Part shown: piece after piece, positions 34,577-47,123 of the stretch
How the letters are laid out: each line of letters begins with the position of its first letter
How positions within the stretch are numbered: position 1 is the stretch's first letter
Assembly (NCBI GenBank): GCA_001414485.1
Contig: LLEY01000141.1
Coordinates: 104,700-168,699 of the forward strand
Source: Calycina herbarum
Lineage: Eukaryota > Ascomycota > Leotiomycetes > Helotiales > Pezizellaceae
Direction: 5' to 3'
Length of the DNA stretch: 64,000 bases
Program-made: the position numbers and the translations under genes
Notes under the pieces: generated by a model
Seen by the model: only the letters and a program-made list of their open reading frames with translations
What the model was told of the DNA's origin: nothing
The model's database searches: none

Positions 34577-36969
34577 TCCTACTTTGGTATGCGTGAGCAC
34601 GAACATCCATCGAGATTGTGAGAATAAGCATCATAAAATTTGGTGCTTGGTGTTGGGCTGACATTTACAAACCCTTGCGCTTTCCGATTTACCAAAATCA
34701 TTATTGTAAACAATGCACGAGAGCAATGTAAAAAGCAACTAGCATCGAGCTAAACTGTCTCCAATTTGTAAATTAGTTGCATACAGGCTGAATATGCAAG
34801 TTACTCGGTCAGAAAGGATACGCCACTTACTTGCTTGCACGGCGTTGTAGTGTGATGGTCATCATCATCAACATGAAGGACATACATGAGAGGGAGCAAA
34901 ATAGACAGCGGTGATCAAGTACACCACGTACTTTCGATGTATCACTTCGCATAATCATTGCTTTTATTGGCTCGCTCAGTACTTACGGTACATGCTTGGC
35001 AATAAAAATATCCGGGGTCGTATTGTGCAACTCATATAACAACCCAACAACACTTCACACCAGTTAAACAGGAACCTAGAATACAATCATGCCAAGTTTG
35101 AATCCTTCCTGTAACACCTCCCACAAGAAGTGTTCATCTTGTAGATTGTCACTAAATTGAATCGTACTTCAGAGTTCCAAAACCTTGAGCATGTCGATAG
35201 CCTGGTAGTGAGCAATCCCTCATTTACTCACTCTTTGTGATGCTGATTTCACACTACCTTTAGCTATTAAAAAGTGTGGCTACACAAGAAAACCTGTGGT
35301 AGCGAGAAAGAACGGAGGTGAACCACCCGCAGCAAGAAAGAGGCACAGACAATTAGAGGATGAGAACGTAGAGGATTGATACCTCCGTGCTTTAATCTTG
35401 CAAAGATGGTTGTTCCCGTTCCTAGTGCATGCAAAGATCTCTGTACGCCGTAAAGAAGAAGCAAAATCCATTCATTGTACCTTTTTCAATCACCAGTCAA
35501 ATTATCTTATCGACCCACCCCTATTCTTGACATACTTTGTCCTTGAGGGATACAGATTTTACTTCAAACTTCAAGAATATGTCTTCCGGGCTTCTTAAAA
35601 TCATCTTTGTTCCGTATCCGAATTCAGGAGAGCTTCTAGCAGCTGGAATTGTGTTTCCAGTTGGGAATCCTGACGGTGGTTCTCAGGTTCTACATACGAC
35701 TAAACAGAAAGCAGAAAATAGGTCCAGATGACTGGCTCATAATTCCTGCGCTGGTATGTAAAATTGCTCACGCTGGTGTTTTGAAAGAAGCTGACGCTTG
35801 ATTTCTTCGAAGCTTATGGTGATTGGAATGGGTGCCATTCTTATAGCAGGTAAGCACTTGAGGCTGTAGGTCATGACATTGTGGATGGACTTTCCAGAGT
35901 CTGGTCATTTGTACATTGATGGATTATGATATCACATGCCAGGGTTTCTGGAAGACTCGGATGAGAAAGGTTCGCTTTTCATTCGATTTGGGTGGGCTTT
36001 GCTCTTTGTAGATACTCGGCGGTCCAGTGTATTTGCATTCACGCATAGGCAGGATGCAATTGTAGTGGAGTACTAGGGATTTGCATCAAGCTCTGGTACT
36101 TCAGTTTAAGCGATAGTTTCAAGAAAAAAGAAAAAAGATATGAGTATGACACTACGCAGTATTTGGGCATCTAAAAACCCATGGTACTTATAGGGTATTC
36201 CTTCCCGCTACCCTATGTGCACGTTCTGCCATTTTTACTATTCAACATGAAGACCAAGTAGCCTCGGCGCCCACCTCTTGATTAATTAACCAACTTGTCC
36301 ACCTCTCATATCTGAACAGGTTTAAAACACAAAGAATCTCTCGGTATCGAAATGTTTCTATTGGTCGGCAGCGACTTTTCTAGTTATAGTGGTATATAAA
36401 ACTACTTGCACATTTTCCTTGAAAGAATCTTTCAATATGTTTGGTGGCATCGTGAGGATTCGAGAACACCAATTACTGACCAAGATCTATATAACAAAAC
36501 CTTGGAATAGATAGCGAAATCGACAATCCTCTGGGGGATTTCGAATTTCATTGAGCTTTTTTTGCTGACGGTAGGAACTTATTTTCGGTCGATCTCAGCG
36601 CACCATCCGGGAGCGAAAAGCCCAAGGTTCTTACTTTGCGTAGATATCTAAGATGTACTAAGCTGGAACCCTAGGAGTACCCTATCACTTCTACGCCGTT
36701 TTCGGTTTGAGAGGAGAGAGAGAATTTTCAAAAATCCCAGAAGTTCTATGTTCAACTAAACGCAAATCCACTCACTGTAGTGACTCAAGCGAGAGATTAA
36801 AAACCATAAAAAGGGACTGCCAAACTTCTTTTTGACATCTCATCGTAGGTAGTGATGAGAAATTCCGTTCAATATGTATGGTGGGTATAAGCAGAAGAAA
36901 TGCCATTATGTCCATGCCAAAAATGCCAAAAGCCAATATAAACAAGGCAAGCATAGATCCAGTATTTCC
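34577..36969. other. Long region without a recognisable gene
   Basis: Normal base composition with only short frames (up to about 80 codons). I see no domain, splice pattern or repeat pair. Intergenic DNA between a P450 pseudogene and the aspartic protease 3' end. Confidence 0.45.
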
Positions 36970-38580
36970 TCAAAATACAAACCACCCACCCCCCAAAACA
37001 AGCGACCCCGAAATTCCCAAAACCACCAAAGCACCAACATCAACCTCCCTCCTCACCAACCCCACAGCATGACTTTTCGAGGCACTAGAAGTCCCAGCAG
37101 GTGCTGAACCAGTACTTGAACTGCCTCCAGTCTTCGGTCCTACACCCGGTGAACCCCCAATAGCAGTCTGCGTAACACCAGCACTACTCGCAACCCTACT
37201 CGCTTGAGGGATCCTCGTCGCATCAGCCTGGAACTCAACGATTGAACTAGTGGTGGAATTGAAATTCGTCTGTGCTAGCCCAACAAGGTTGCTATCTAAA
37301 TCATAAACCACGTACGCGGAACGTAGAAACGTATCACCCAGGATAGAAGGTTCCTTCCCTTGGTTTGGGAAAATCCCGAAACCGCAGGTTGAGGGGAACG
37401 GGGTGGCTGGTAGATCTTCCTCGGTGATGTTTAGCAGGGTGTTAAGAGAGAAGACTAGTTCGTCAATGGGAACGTGGATCTGGATTCCATTTGGGCCGCC
37501 GAATCCGTAGTTAAAGGTTAGTTTTTGGGATTGGCTTAGGATTGCGCAGTCGATGAAGACTAGACCGGTATCATCCGTATCGTCGATTGCGTTTATGGCG
37601 CTGTAAATGGTTTTCACCAGGGTGCTGGGGAGATAGGAGAACGTGGTGCCGGAGTCGAGGAGAACGGGTTCTTTGTAGGTTGCGGAGGTTAGGTTGGCGA
37701 TGTTTCCTAGTTGGCCGGTTATACTGAAGGATGTCAGGACTACGGCTAGTTCTGCGTAAACGACTGTGCCATTGGGATAGGAGCTGGGCACGACGGGGAG
37801 TTGGAAGAGATTTCCTTTGAATTTGTCGGTGTCCATGCCGCCGAATATTATTGAGCCCGTGGAAGCTTCTAAATCGTTGAGATATAAACTGTAGGCTTTT
37901 CGATTGATCACCTTTGCGCTCACCATTTTTTCGATGACACTGGGGTATTTGAAGGGCGGTGCAACATTCTTTTTTGACTGTGAGGCTTGGTTGGTGGCAT
38001 AACCGATTCCCATTAATCCAGAGCCGATCGTGCTCTTGTGTGCGAGTCCCATTTGTACTGTGTCGATTGTGGCCCCACTGACACTGATTGTATCTGTTAT
38101 ATAGTCCCCGAACGCGCCACTTCTGTCGAGGTATGTGATATTGAATTGGTTCTTGTTTGTGAGTTTATACGTAGAGGATTTGGAGGAGGTATCTAATTGA
38201 AACATCCCAATCAGTAAATAGCTTCAAGATAGAAGATGAAACTTACAAGTAGTTCCACATCCCCCAAAATGAACCCGCTGAAGTCTTGGATTTGAGCATA
38301 AATCCGCGGCAGAGTCTAATACCCAAACATCACTCGAACCTGTGTCGAGAAAGAGCCTCTGCGTCTGAGGCGGGGTCCCAACATCTATCTCTATGTAATA
38401 TGAACCTCTTGTGATATTGTTGAACAGAGTCGAAGTGATCATCGCTCGGAATTCCAAATCTCGTTTGTCGGTCTCTGCTGAGAATCGCGGTGCTCGTGCA
38501 ATATCCAGGGTAACAACCGCGAGCGCATAACCGCTCAACCCCGCTATCAAGAGGAGCGGGGAAAGTGAAGCTATCCACAT
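36970..38580 (-). CDS. Secreted, probably GPI-anchored aspartic protease (yapsin-like)
   Basis: Two exons, 38580-38247 and 38192-36970, joined across a 54-nt intron (GTAAGT..ATTAG), give 518 residues. An N-terminal signal peptide (MWIASLSPLLLIAGLSGYALA) leads to the pepsin fold. The first catalytic motif is LFLDTGSSDVWV (about 78-89) and the second VLLDSGTTFSYLP (about 310). Flap-region and C-terminal landmarks include SGLMGIGYA and ILGDTFLRSAYVVYDL. A Ser/Gly/Thr-rich linker (about 450-490) and a hydrophobic C-terminal tail (VGALVVLGISGSLVLGGGWF) follow, the pattern of a GPI-anchor signal. Family members act at the plasma membrane or wall as processing proteases (cell-wall protein shedding, precursor cleavage). 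No RIP-type damage, so probably functional. Confidence 0.93.
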
Positions 38581-39220
38581 CCTCGCAACTCTCCTTCTCG
38601 CGGTAGGAAGAGGTCAGGAAGAAAGTGGTGGCAATGTCTCGAGAAGGAAAATTTGTGATTCGGACAAACGGTAAAAATAGAAGGTACCGCTCAGCTGTCA
38701 ACGAGAACTGGCGCACGAACGGACAGACTTCCAACTGAAAGACGGGGAGAAACTTGACGAGTCCATGACAAATAGAAACGAACTCACGATATCTGAATCC
38801 CTATACGTAAGAAGGAAAAGAAGTTGATCCGCAGCTGCATGATGCCCAGATCCAGTGGCGTACTCCTTCGCTCTAATCCTTGTTAGATACCGAGGTCGAG
38901 ACGGTTCCATAGACAGTGATAGGCTCAGATTATATGCGGCCAATCCCTACGAAAGTTATCTCATTCTCAGCTATACTAGACGCTGACCTACTGAAAATTA
39001 TCTCAAAATCGACTCTTAGTAAAATATAGCTCTGATTAGATTTTTCTTTATTATATTTTAAATAAAACTAATTATATAAAAGCTAAGTTTTAAAGTAATA
39101 AGCTATAGTCTATACTTTTTAATTATATATAATTATAAACTTTATAAATATTATAAATTTAAGAGTTAATAACTATTATATCTCTACTATTATAGCTTTA
39201 AAATACTATTATATATATTA
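38581..39220. other. Upstream region of protease gene grading into AT-rich repeat
   Basis: Normal composition to about 38990, expected to hold the protease promoter, then RIP-mutated sequence. Frames here are antisense or chance openings. Confidence 0.4.
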
Positions 39221-40985
39221 TTATTATTCTTACGCTACGTAGGCCGTAGACTAAGCTCTAAGAGTAGGTAGTATATCTTCTATTCTAGTTTATAAAGTCT
39301 TTTAGCTCGTTCTCCGTCGCTTCTTAAGCTTTCTCTCAAGCGTACGACTCTCTCTTCTAGGTCCTACTGCTGTCTATTCGGAGCTCGTCTCTCTAACTCG
39401 GTGATATAAAAGGTAGTAGATTAAAGTACTTAACTACTAAAGTATTTATTAGTAGTATAAGAGCGAGTATACCTACTATCTCTAGCGCTTCTTAAGCGCC
39501 TTCTTAGAACTGTCTAAGCCTAGGCCTTGTCTTTCAACGTACCTTAGCTACCTCCTTCTCTTTCTCTCTCTCTCTTATCTTCTTCTTATTCTCCTCTCTG
39601 TCTTTCTCTAGTAATTCTAGTATAAGCCTATACTTCTAGAGTCTTCCTAGCTCTAGCAGCTAAGTAGTAATCCTTAGTACTAGCTTTCTATTCGCTAGCG
39701 CCTCTCTTAGCTTTCTAAGATCTCTAATCTACTTTCTAAGAGCTCTTATAAGCGCTTCTCTCTTCTATAGAATCTCGTAGTAAAACAGTATAAGATACTC
39801 TACTATCTCTCTACTACCTACGTATATATACTATAGTATAAGCTAGTCTAGTACTTTTCTTAAGAATAGAAAGGTATTAAGCTCTATTACTCTTATTCGT
39901 ACTTATATAAGTAGTAAGCTCTTTGCTTTAGTAAGTCTCTTATATATCTTCTATAGCTTCTAATCGTTGAGATCTATCTTATCTAACGCTTCTATATACT
40001 ATATAAAGTTCTTCTTCTAAGTTCTCTTCCTCTAGGCTTCTAGACGCTTTCTCTATTCTTTAAGTATAGTACTATACTTGATCCTCTCTCTCTCTATTCT
40101 CTACTTTCCTTCCTACTTCTATCTCGCTCTCTAAGAGTATAGTATCGCCTTTTCTACTTTTAATAGTCTTTCTCTTATTCTTCTTAGCTACGTAGCTATA
40201 TACTTATAAGCGTTTTAGATTAGTTTCTCTAGTTTAGACGCTTAGAACTTTCTTTCGAATATAGCTACTCTTAGATTAAGGTATAGGTTAATTAGTATAT
40301 AGTCTACCTCTACCTCGAGACTCTATACTAGAGTAGCTTTATATACCTCTATTACTACTCGTAGACACTTTAACTATTATATAAGAAAGCTTCTCGCTAT
40401 CTCTTTTACGTTTCCTCTCTTTAGTATTATATAATACTACGCTAACGCTCTATATATAATTACGCTTCTTATTACTACTATATATATTTGCCTTACTCGG
40501 TAGTAGTTTATATCTTACGTCTTTCTAGCTAGTCTTATAAGTATAAAGGTTTACGTTATAAGCTTCTTCTATACTCTCTCCTAGTACGCTTTCTAGTTTA
40601 GCTTTCTATCGAGCTCTATTTCTAGAAACCTTATATACTCGACTAGTATAAGCCTCGCTTCTCTAAACTGAACTGTCTCTTTCTATAGTACTCTTATTCT
40701 TATAAAGTATATAAGTACTGTCTTTTCTAGGCTAAAAGCTATGTCTCGCTTATTCGCCTACTCGTTATATACTTCCTAGGCTACTTTAAGTATTCTATAG
40801 TTTACTTCTATACTCTTTAATATCGCGAGTAGGTTTATATTATTTATAAAGCCTACTATTACTAGTCTGTCGATTCTTACTAATTCGTTATATAAGGTTA
40901 AAACGAATAGAATAAAGAGTATTAAAGATAGTATTAAACCTTATAGTACCTCTTAACTTAGGTCTCTCTCGTCTATAAACCTTCT
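39221..40985 (-). mobile_element. LINE fragment (Tad-like), minus strand, cut by element B
   Basis: The minus-strand frame ending at 40985 reads, across RIP stops, ILSLILFILFVLTLYNELVRID and VIVGFINNINLLA. The second is the RT active site (family FADDTNLL) with both Asp changed to Asn. Then follow VNYRILKVA-stop-EVYNE, KRDIAFSLEKTVLIYF and RLILVEYIRFLEIELDRKL (family STRFLGIELDRKLNW). This is a non-LTR RT; sequence after it becomes charged and helical. The N-terminal RT part is missing because the LTR of element B starts at 40986. Confidence 0.8.
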
Positions 40986-41437
40986 TATTACGAATTACGT
41001 TTCGCGTAGTAAGTAGTCTAGATAGCGTTCTAATAGAATAAGATATAACGTCTAGGAAATAGAAGATAATATAGAAGAGAATCTATAATATAGAGGTATT
41101 TAGAATTCTAGGATCTTACTATTAGAATAAATTTAGAAATTACGTAATATATATCGCTTATATCGTCGAGCGATATAAGTAATATATTAATAGTATCGAT
41201 AAGCGATATAGGTAATAGATAGAGAACGAAGGTTCTATATAAGACTAGTACGTCTACTATTAGATAGAAGCTTCGTACTTAACTTTAGTTATTAATCTTA
41301 TTATCTTATTTAATATCTTTAATATAAGTAATAAGTTTACTTCTAAGTAAATAACCTAGTATATCTATACTTCTTACTTATATACTAACCTTCGAGACTT
41401 AGTTACCTTTGTTTAGTTTATATAAAGTTTTATTATA
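40986..41437 (+). repeat. 5' LTR of element B (A-type U3)
   Basis: 452 bp, starts TATTACGAATTACG. U3 core with AGCGATATAAG and TCGATAAGCGATATAGG strings, as in element A. Followed at once by the conserved primer-binding-site string TTAAGTACC. Confidence 0.88.
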
Positions 41438-41464
41438 CTTTAAGTACCTGCTTAGAAGTTTAGT

Positions 41465-42460
41465 CGCTATAGCTCTAGTAACTCCCGTCGCAGCTGCTAG
41501 CCTAAGTACTAGTCGAGTCAACGTTATAAGAATATCTAGAAGTGCTACTAGAGAAACGCCTGCTAGTATATAATCAGCTAGGAACGACGATAATATTAGT
41601 ATACTAGACGCTTCCGAGCTCTATAAAGTTAAAGTACTTAAGTCTATTAAGGTTAAGATACTAGATATATATTATAGAAAGCGTAAGAAACTTATCTCGT
41701 TCCTTCTCTAAATAGAGATCTATTTCAACTTTAACTTAGATAAATTCGAAGATAACTATAACTTACGAACTATCTTTACTGTCTCCTATCTTAGAGAATT
41801 AGTATTAGAATAGACTTAGCTATATTTAGAAGACTTCTTTAAGAATAAGAATAAAGACGGAAAGATAGAATTAACTAAGATTATATTTAAATCTTAGAGA
41901 GGATTTAAAGTAACTATTAGAAAAGTCTTTAGAGACTTCGATATAATCTAAACTAGATTAGTAATAGATTATACTAATAAATTCTAACGTTATAGTACGA
42001 AGTCGGGATAGAATACTATTACTCTTATAGAACTCTTTTATAAAGAATTAAAGGTTTATATTCGTAAGAAAATAGCTAAATAAAACTTATAGTTTTAAAC
42101 TATTATAGATATAATAGAGGAGGTAGTCTAGCTAGATAACTGTCTATATAAATTTAAAAAGAGTAACCTTAGATATAGAGAAAAGAGTAAGAGATTAGAA
42201 AAGTAGAAACATACCTACGCTAATAAATATAGTAAGAAGGCAAAAGCTATATAGAAAAGGACCTTTCTAGAGAAAGAAGGACTTTCTTAGAAGAAGTGAA
42301 ATCGTCGATATAAGTAGAACTTATATTATAACTGTAGCCTCTCTAGCTATAGAGTAAATAAGTATAGAAAGAAGAAGGACTCTAGAGAGAAGAGACAGGT
42401 TAACGCTACTGTTTAAAAAGAAGTAGCTTTACTTAATAAAATTAAACTTATAGACGCTGA
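41465..42460 (+). pseudogene. gag of element B, RIP-inactivated
   Basis: The frame reads ALVTPVAAASLSTSRVNVI, DASELYKVKVLKSIKVKI, YYRKRKKLISFLL-stop-IEIYFNF, DYTNKF and finally LYYNCSLSSYRVNKYRKKK. The last is the remnant of a CCHC zinc knuckle (family CYNCGxxGHxANxC). Closely matches element C gag. Trp and Gln codons are replaced by TAG. Confidence 0.8.
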
Positions 42461-45271
42461 ACTCGAGGCTAGAGGTTATAGTATATTAATTAAAACAGAT
42501 GCCTCGGATATAGCTGTAGATACTATATATCTATAGCTAGACGAAGGAATTAAGTTATAAGTTAGTAAAGTATAGAGTACTAATAATAATAGAGATCTAC
42601 TTCTTAAAGAAAATAATACCTAGTTAGAAATAGAATATAAATTATCTCTTTAAGTAGAATATAAATCATCGCTATTAATAAGTTTATTAGAATTATTAGA
42701 CTCGTCTTCTAAATTCGAAGGAGAAATCAGAGACGTAGGTTCTAAAGTTAGAGAAACTTAGGCCTTTACTAGAACCTTTGAATAAGAGAATTAATAGATA
42801 TATATAAACAACTAGAAGCCTGACTTCTAGAACTCTTATACTACTTAGAACGTTAGTTCTACTCTTCTAATAATATATACTATTACTAGGAATAACTAAG
42901 ATATAATAACTATAGTTAGCTTAATTATAAGTAGAGAAACTATTAAGTTTAAAGAATCTAAACATAGTTAGAGACAAATTAAAGTATCTAGTTATTCTAA
43001 AATAGAAGATATATAAACAGTTATAGACTTTTAAGAAGAAACTAGCTTATAGTAGTAGTAGAGTTCTAGAGATTTTATAGAATAACTAAAACCTAGTTTC
43101 TTAGGTACGTTACCTAAGAAAATAATACTAGAAATAGAAGGCTAATATACTATAGTTATATTAGTTAGATATATCGGAGTAATATTTAAGAAACGTAGAA
43201 CTAAAAAATTATTTAGTATAATCTTTTAGGAAATAAATTAATATAATATAGACTAAGAAATAGAGATAGTATAGAGAGAACTTTACTATCTAATAGTCGG
43301 AGAATTATAGTCTATTAAAACGATAAATAGAACTACGGCTAAATAGATACGATATTATCTAAGAGCTATATCTAACTAGTCTATAGAAAAACGATTTATT
43401 AGAACGTTACTAGAACTAGAATAAACTATAGAATATAGATTAATATATAAGATAGTTTCTATAGATTTAGAAGAAGTAACTTTAGTTTAAAAATCTAGTT
43501 AGAGAAACCTAGATAAGCGAAGATTTATAGTATATTTTATAAAAAACGAATTAAACGCTACTTCTAAAGAAAATCAGTTAATTATAACTACGAAAATATA
43601 AGAGAAGGAACTCTAAGTTATAATTAACTCTAGAGTAACAGGTAATTTCCTATCTCTAATAGCTTTAAAAAGACTAAGCGTTCTAATTAGAGATATAAAG
43701 CTATACTATTTAGAAGTAGTTAATAAAACGAACGTTATATACTAGAACGGAATTATTAATTAGTAAACTATTCTAATAGAAATTAATATCGAAGAATACT
43801 ATTTAGATATATAATTCGATATTATTAAAATAAGAAGTAAGAAAGTAATACTTAGTATACTATAGATTTAAGAATATAATCTAGATATTAACTAGAAGGC
43901 TTAAATAATAATCTTTAGTCGATATAAATACAAGGGTTTGTATTTATAACTATAAGACTAGAATAAGATTAGCGCTACCTCTTCTAACGTACTAGAACAT
44001 CTAGTCTAAGGTCCTCTACAGGTTAGTAAGAAAGCTAGTAACGAAATACCTATATAGTATAGAGAATTTACAAAGTTATTTAAAGACCTAGAAGATATAT
44101 ATACTCTTCTTAAATACTAACTATAGAATTATAAGATTAAACTAAAAGAGAGTTATAACCTTAGAAAGTAGAAGCTTCGACTATATAACTAGAATAACTT
44201 AGTATTACTAGAAAGTTATATCTAATAGAGAATAAAGAAGAGATATATTTGAAAATCTAAATCGCCTATCTCTTTAAATATACTTATTATTAAGAAAAAG
44301 AACGATCTAAATAAATAAGTATATAACGTGTTTTATAAGCGAGTTAGCTATATAAGCGAGCTAGCTACTTTTCTAAATAACTTATTTTTAAATATAAATT
44401 ACTTAATACTAGAATAAGCTATTATATTATATAAGATACTATAAGATTATTCAGAGTTATTACTATCTTTAGTATCTACTATTTCTACTTAATAAGTATA
44501 AGAATTATATCTAATTTTACTATAACGTCTACAGTGTCTCTCTACTTAAACCTTCTTTTTTATCTCTTCGCTACTCTCTTAATCGCTATCTTCTATAGAA
44601 GTAATTAAACTAATTACCTCCTCTACTATTAATATCTCTTAACTCTGAATATATTTCCTTTTATAACTCTTATACTTAGTTACAGCCTTAGTTACCTTGT
44701 AAAGATCTATAATTTCTTTCTATATTAATACTATATCGTATACTATTCTAGTAGAGCCTTTTTCTAGCTAATTAAGAGACTTAATAATAGAACTAGGCGA
44801 TAAGTCTTAGTGTCTTTGAATCCGGTCTCGAATAAGTGTTAATTAAGCCTCTATCTCGCGTACGTTACTTAGTATTCTAGACTTCTATAGAGTGTTTTCT
44901 TATATAACTAAGGTCGGTATACGAAGCTTTAAATCAAGCTTTGATAATATAACTTCTAGGTCGTATAGAACTAGTCCAGCGTCTTAAAAACTTACGTAGA
45001 TATTATTCTTTATAAAAGCTTTATAAAAAGCTACTTTAAAAGCTTAAAAGAAGGTTTCTTTAGTAATATAGTTGATATAATTACGTACTAAGCCAGAGAT
45101 CTTATTTCTATATACTCGCTTTAATAGCGAAAAACAGCTAATATTAAGCGGCTATAATAAATACAAAGAATATAGAGGTATATAAAGAGTAATAATATTA
45201 AAGTCTTTATAAAGTCGCTGAAATTCGAGCGAGTTATAGCTTTTGTAACTATTAATAATTAGTAGTCTATA

Positions 45272-47123
45272 ACGTGTTTTATAAGCGAGTCGCTTATATA
45301 AGCGAGTTATCTACTTTTTCAACCTAGTGTTATTATAATATAAAATACTTAATACTATATAAAGTTATTATTACTATAGAAGCTATCTAGTATTCTTTAG
45401 AACTTTCGCTATCTTCTATATCTAATATTTCTATCTAATAAGTACGAGAATTATACCTAGTTTTACTATAACAGCTATAGTACCTGTCTACGCGAACTCT
45501 CTTCTTAGACTCTTTACCTTATTTCTAGCTACTATTTTCCTTAGATATAATTAAATCAGCTACGTCGTCTACTATTAATATCTCTTAACTCTTAATATAC
45601 TTCCTCTTACGACTTTTATACTTAGTTATAGCCTTAGTTATTATACGAAGACTAGTGATTTCCTTATATATTAATACTATATTATATATCACTCTAGTTA
45701 AGCCTTTTTCGAGTTGATTAAGAGACTGAATAATAGAACTAGGTAACGAGTCTTAATGTCTTTAAATCCGGTCTCGAATAAGCGTTGATTAAGCTATTAT
45801 TTCGTATACGTTACTTAGTGTTTTAGATGTCTATAGAGTGTCTTCTAGTATTGTTAATATTAGCGTACGAAGCCTTAAATCAAGCTTTGATAACATAGCT
45901 TCTAGGCTATATAAGACTAGCCTAGCCTCTTTAAAACTCGCGTAGATATTATCCTTTATAAATACTTTATAAAAAGCTACTTTAAACGTAAGAAGAAAGG
46001 TTTCTTTAGTAATATAATTAATATAATTCTATACTAAGCCTAATATCTCAGCTCTATACGCTCGCTTTAATAGCGAGAAGTAGACTATATTAAGCGGCTA
46101 TAGTAGATGCGATAAGTATAGAGGTATATAGAGAGTAATAATATTTAAGTCTTTATAAAGTTACTAGAATTCAAGCGAGTTATAGCTTTTATAACTATTA
46201 ACAATTAATAAATAATATTCTCTTATACTTTATATCTTTATATACTTATTAAAATACTTTAACTATATAACTCTAAGCTTATTATTTATCTAGCCGTTGT
46301 TACTAACCTTAATTACCTAATCGTATAGTATATATATGTCTTAGTACTAGGTAGAAATAAGTACTTTACTCGCGAATATAATAAATAGCAGGATTACCTA
46401 TTCTATTACGTTAACTCTCTAAATAACTATAATCTACTCGTGATTACCTAGCTAAACTTGCTTTCGCTTCCTACGCGTTTCTAAGCTTATAATAATAAGT
46501 TAGAACGAAATAACTTCTATTATAAAGCTACTTTTGTTAAAGTTATAAATATTCTTATCTTAAATACTATATTTCTCTTTAATAGACTATATAAGTGTAA
46601 ACTATAGGCTAATAACTCGCGGATCCTTAGTTAAAGCTTACTAACGATTATATAAACGACTCTATTAAGTTTTAAGCTTAGGTATACGTTTTATAAAGTT
46701 ATCTAGCTAGTTCCTATCTATAGGCTTTCTATCGCGCTCTCTTAGTAGATTATTAGCTATATCTCGTACTATATCTCTTATAGGCGAAAACCCTTACGAA
46801 TCTAACTCTAATATATATCTAACTATTACCTCCTTCTCTAGCTTTATAAGCTTTTTCGAATTAGGCTAGTAATCGCGTTATAAGAGCTTTCTAGCGCGTC
46901 GATTAGAGAGAGTCTTTCGAGGAATATAGTAAATCTTTATAGTACTTCGTTCGGTTAATAACGCGTTGTTTTCGAGTTCTTAGGTTACTAAAATAATATT
47001 AGCTTCTTAAGAAGGTAATTAAACGTTATAGTATTAAGCTATTATGATTTAAAGGTAGTATATAATACGCGACGAGGAAAGTAGACGACTCGCTTATATA
47101 GACGACTCGCTTATGAAACACGT
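45272..47123 (-). mobile_element. pogo-like transposon P2 nested in P1 (same family)
   Basis: Same termini as P1 (ACGTGTTTTATAAGCGAG), 1852 bp, TA duplications at 45270-45271 and 47124-47125. It sits within the homologous transposase sequence of P1. Subterminal ATAAGCGAG units are repeated within each end. Confidence 0.9.
45370..46950 (-). pseudogene. P2 transposase, RIP-inactivated DDE protein
   Basis: Minus-strand frame: LGNHE-stop-IIVI (family GNxEWITVI), VILLFIIFASKVLIST (family PPFIIFKGKV), LLIVNSYKSYNSLEF (family LDGHESH), NIITLYIPLYLSHLL-stop-PLN (family PPHSSHLLQPLD), YFSLLKRAYRAEI and NYINYITKETFLLTF. These are the DDE blocks of pogo-type transposases, with Asp and His codons converted by G to A and C to T changes. 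The P1 copy has the same order in two halves. Neither can encode an enzyme. Confidence 0.85.
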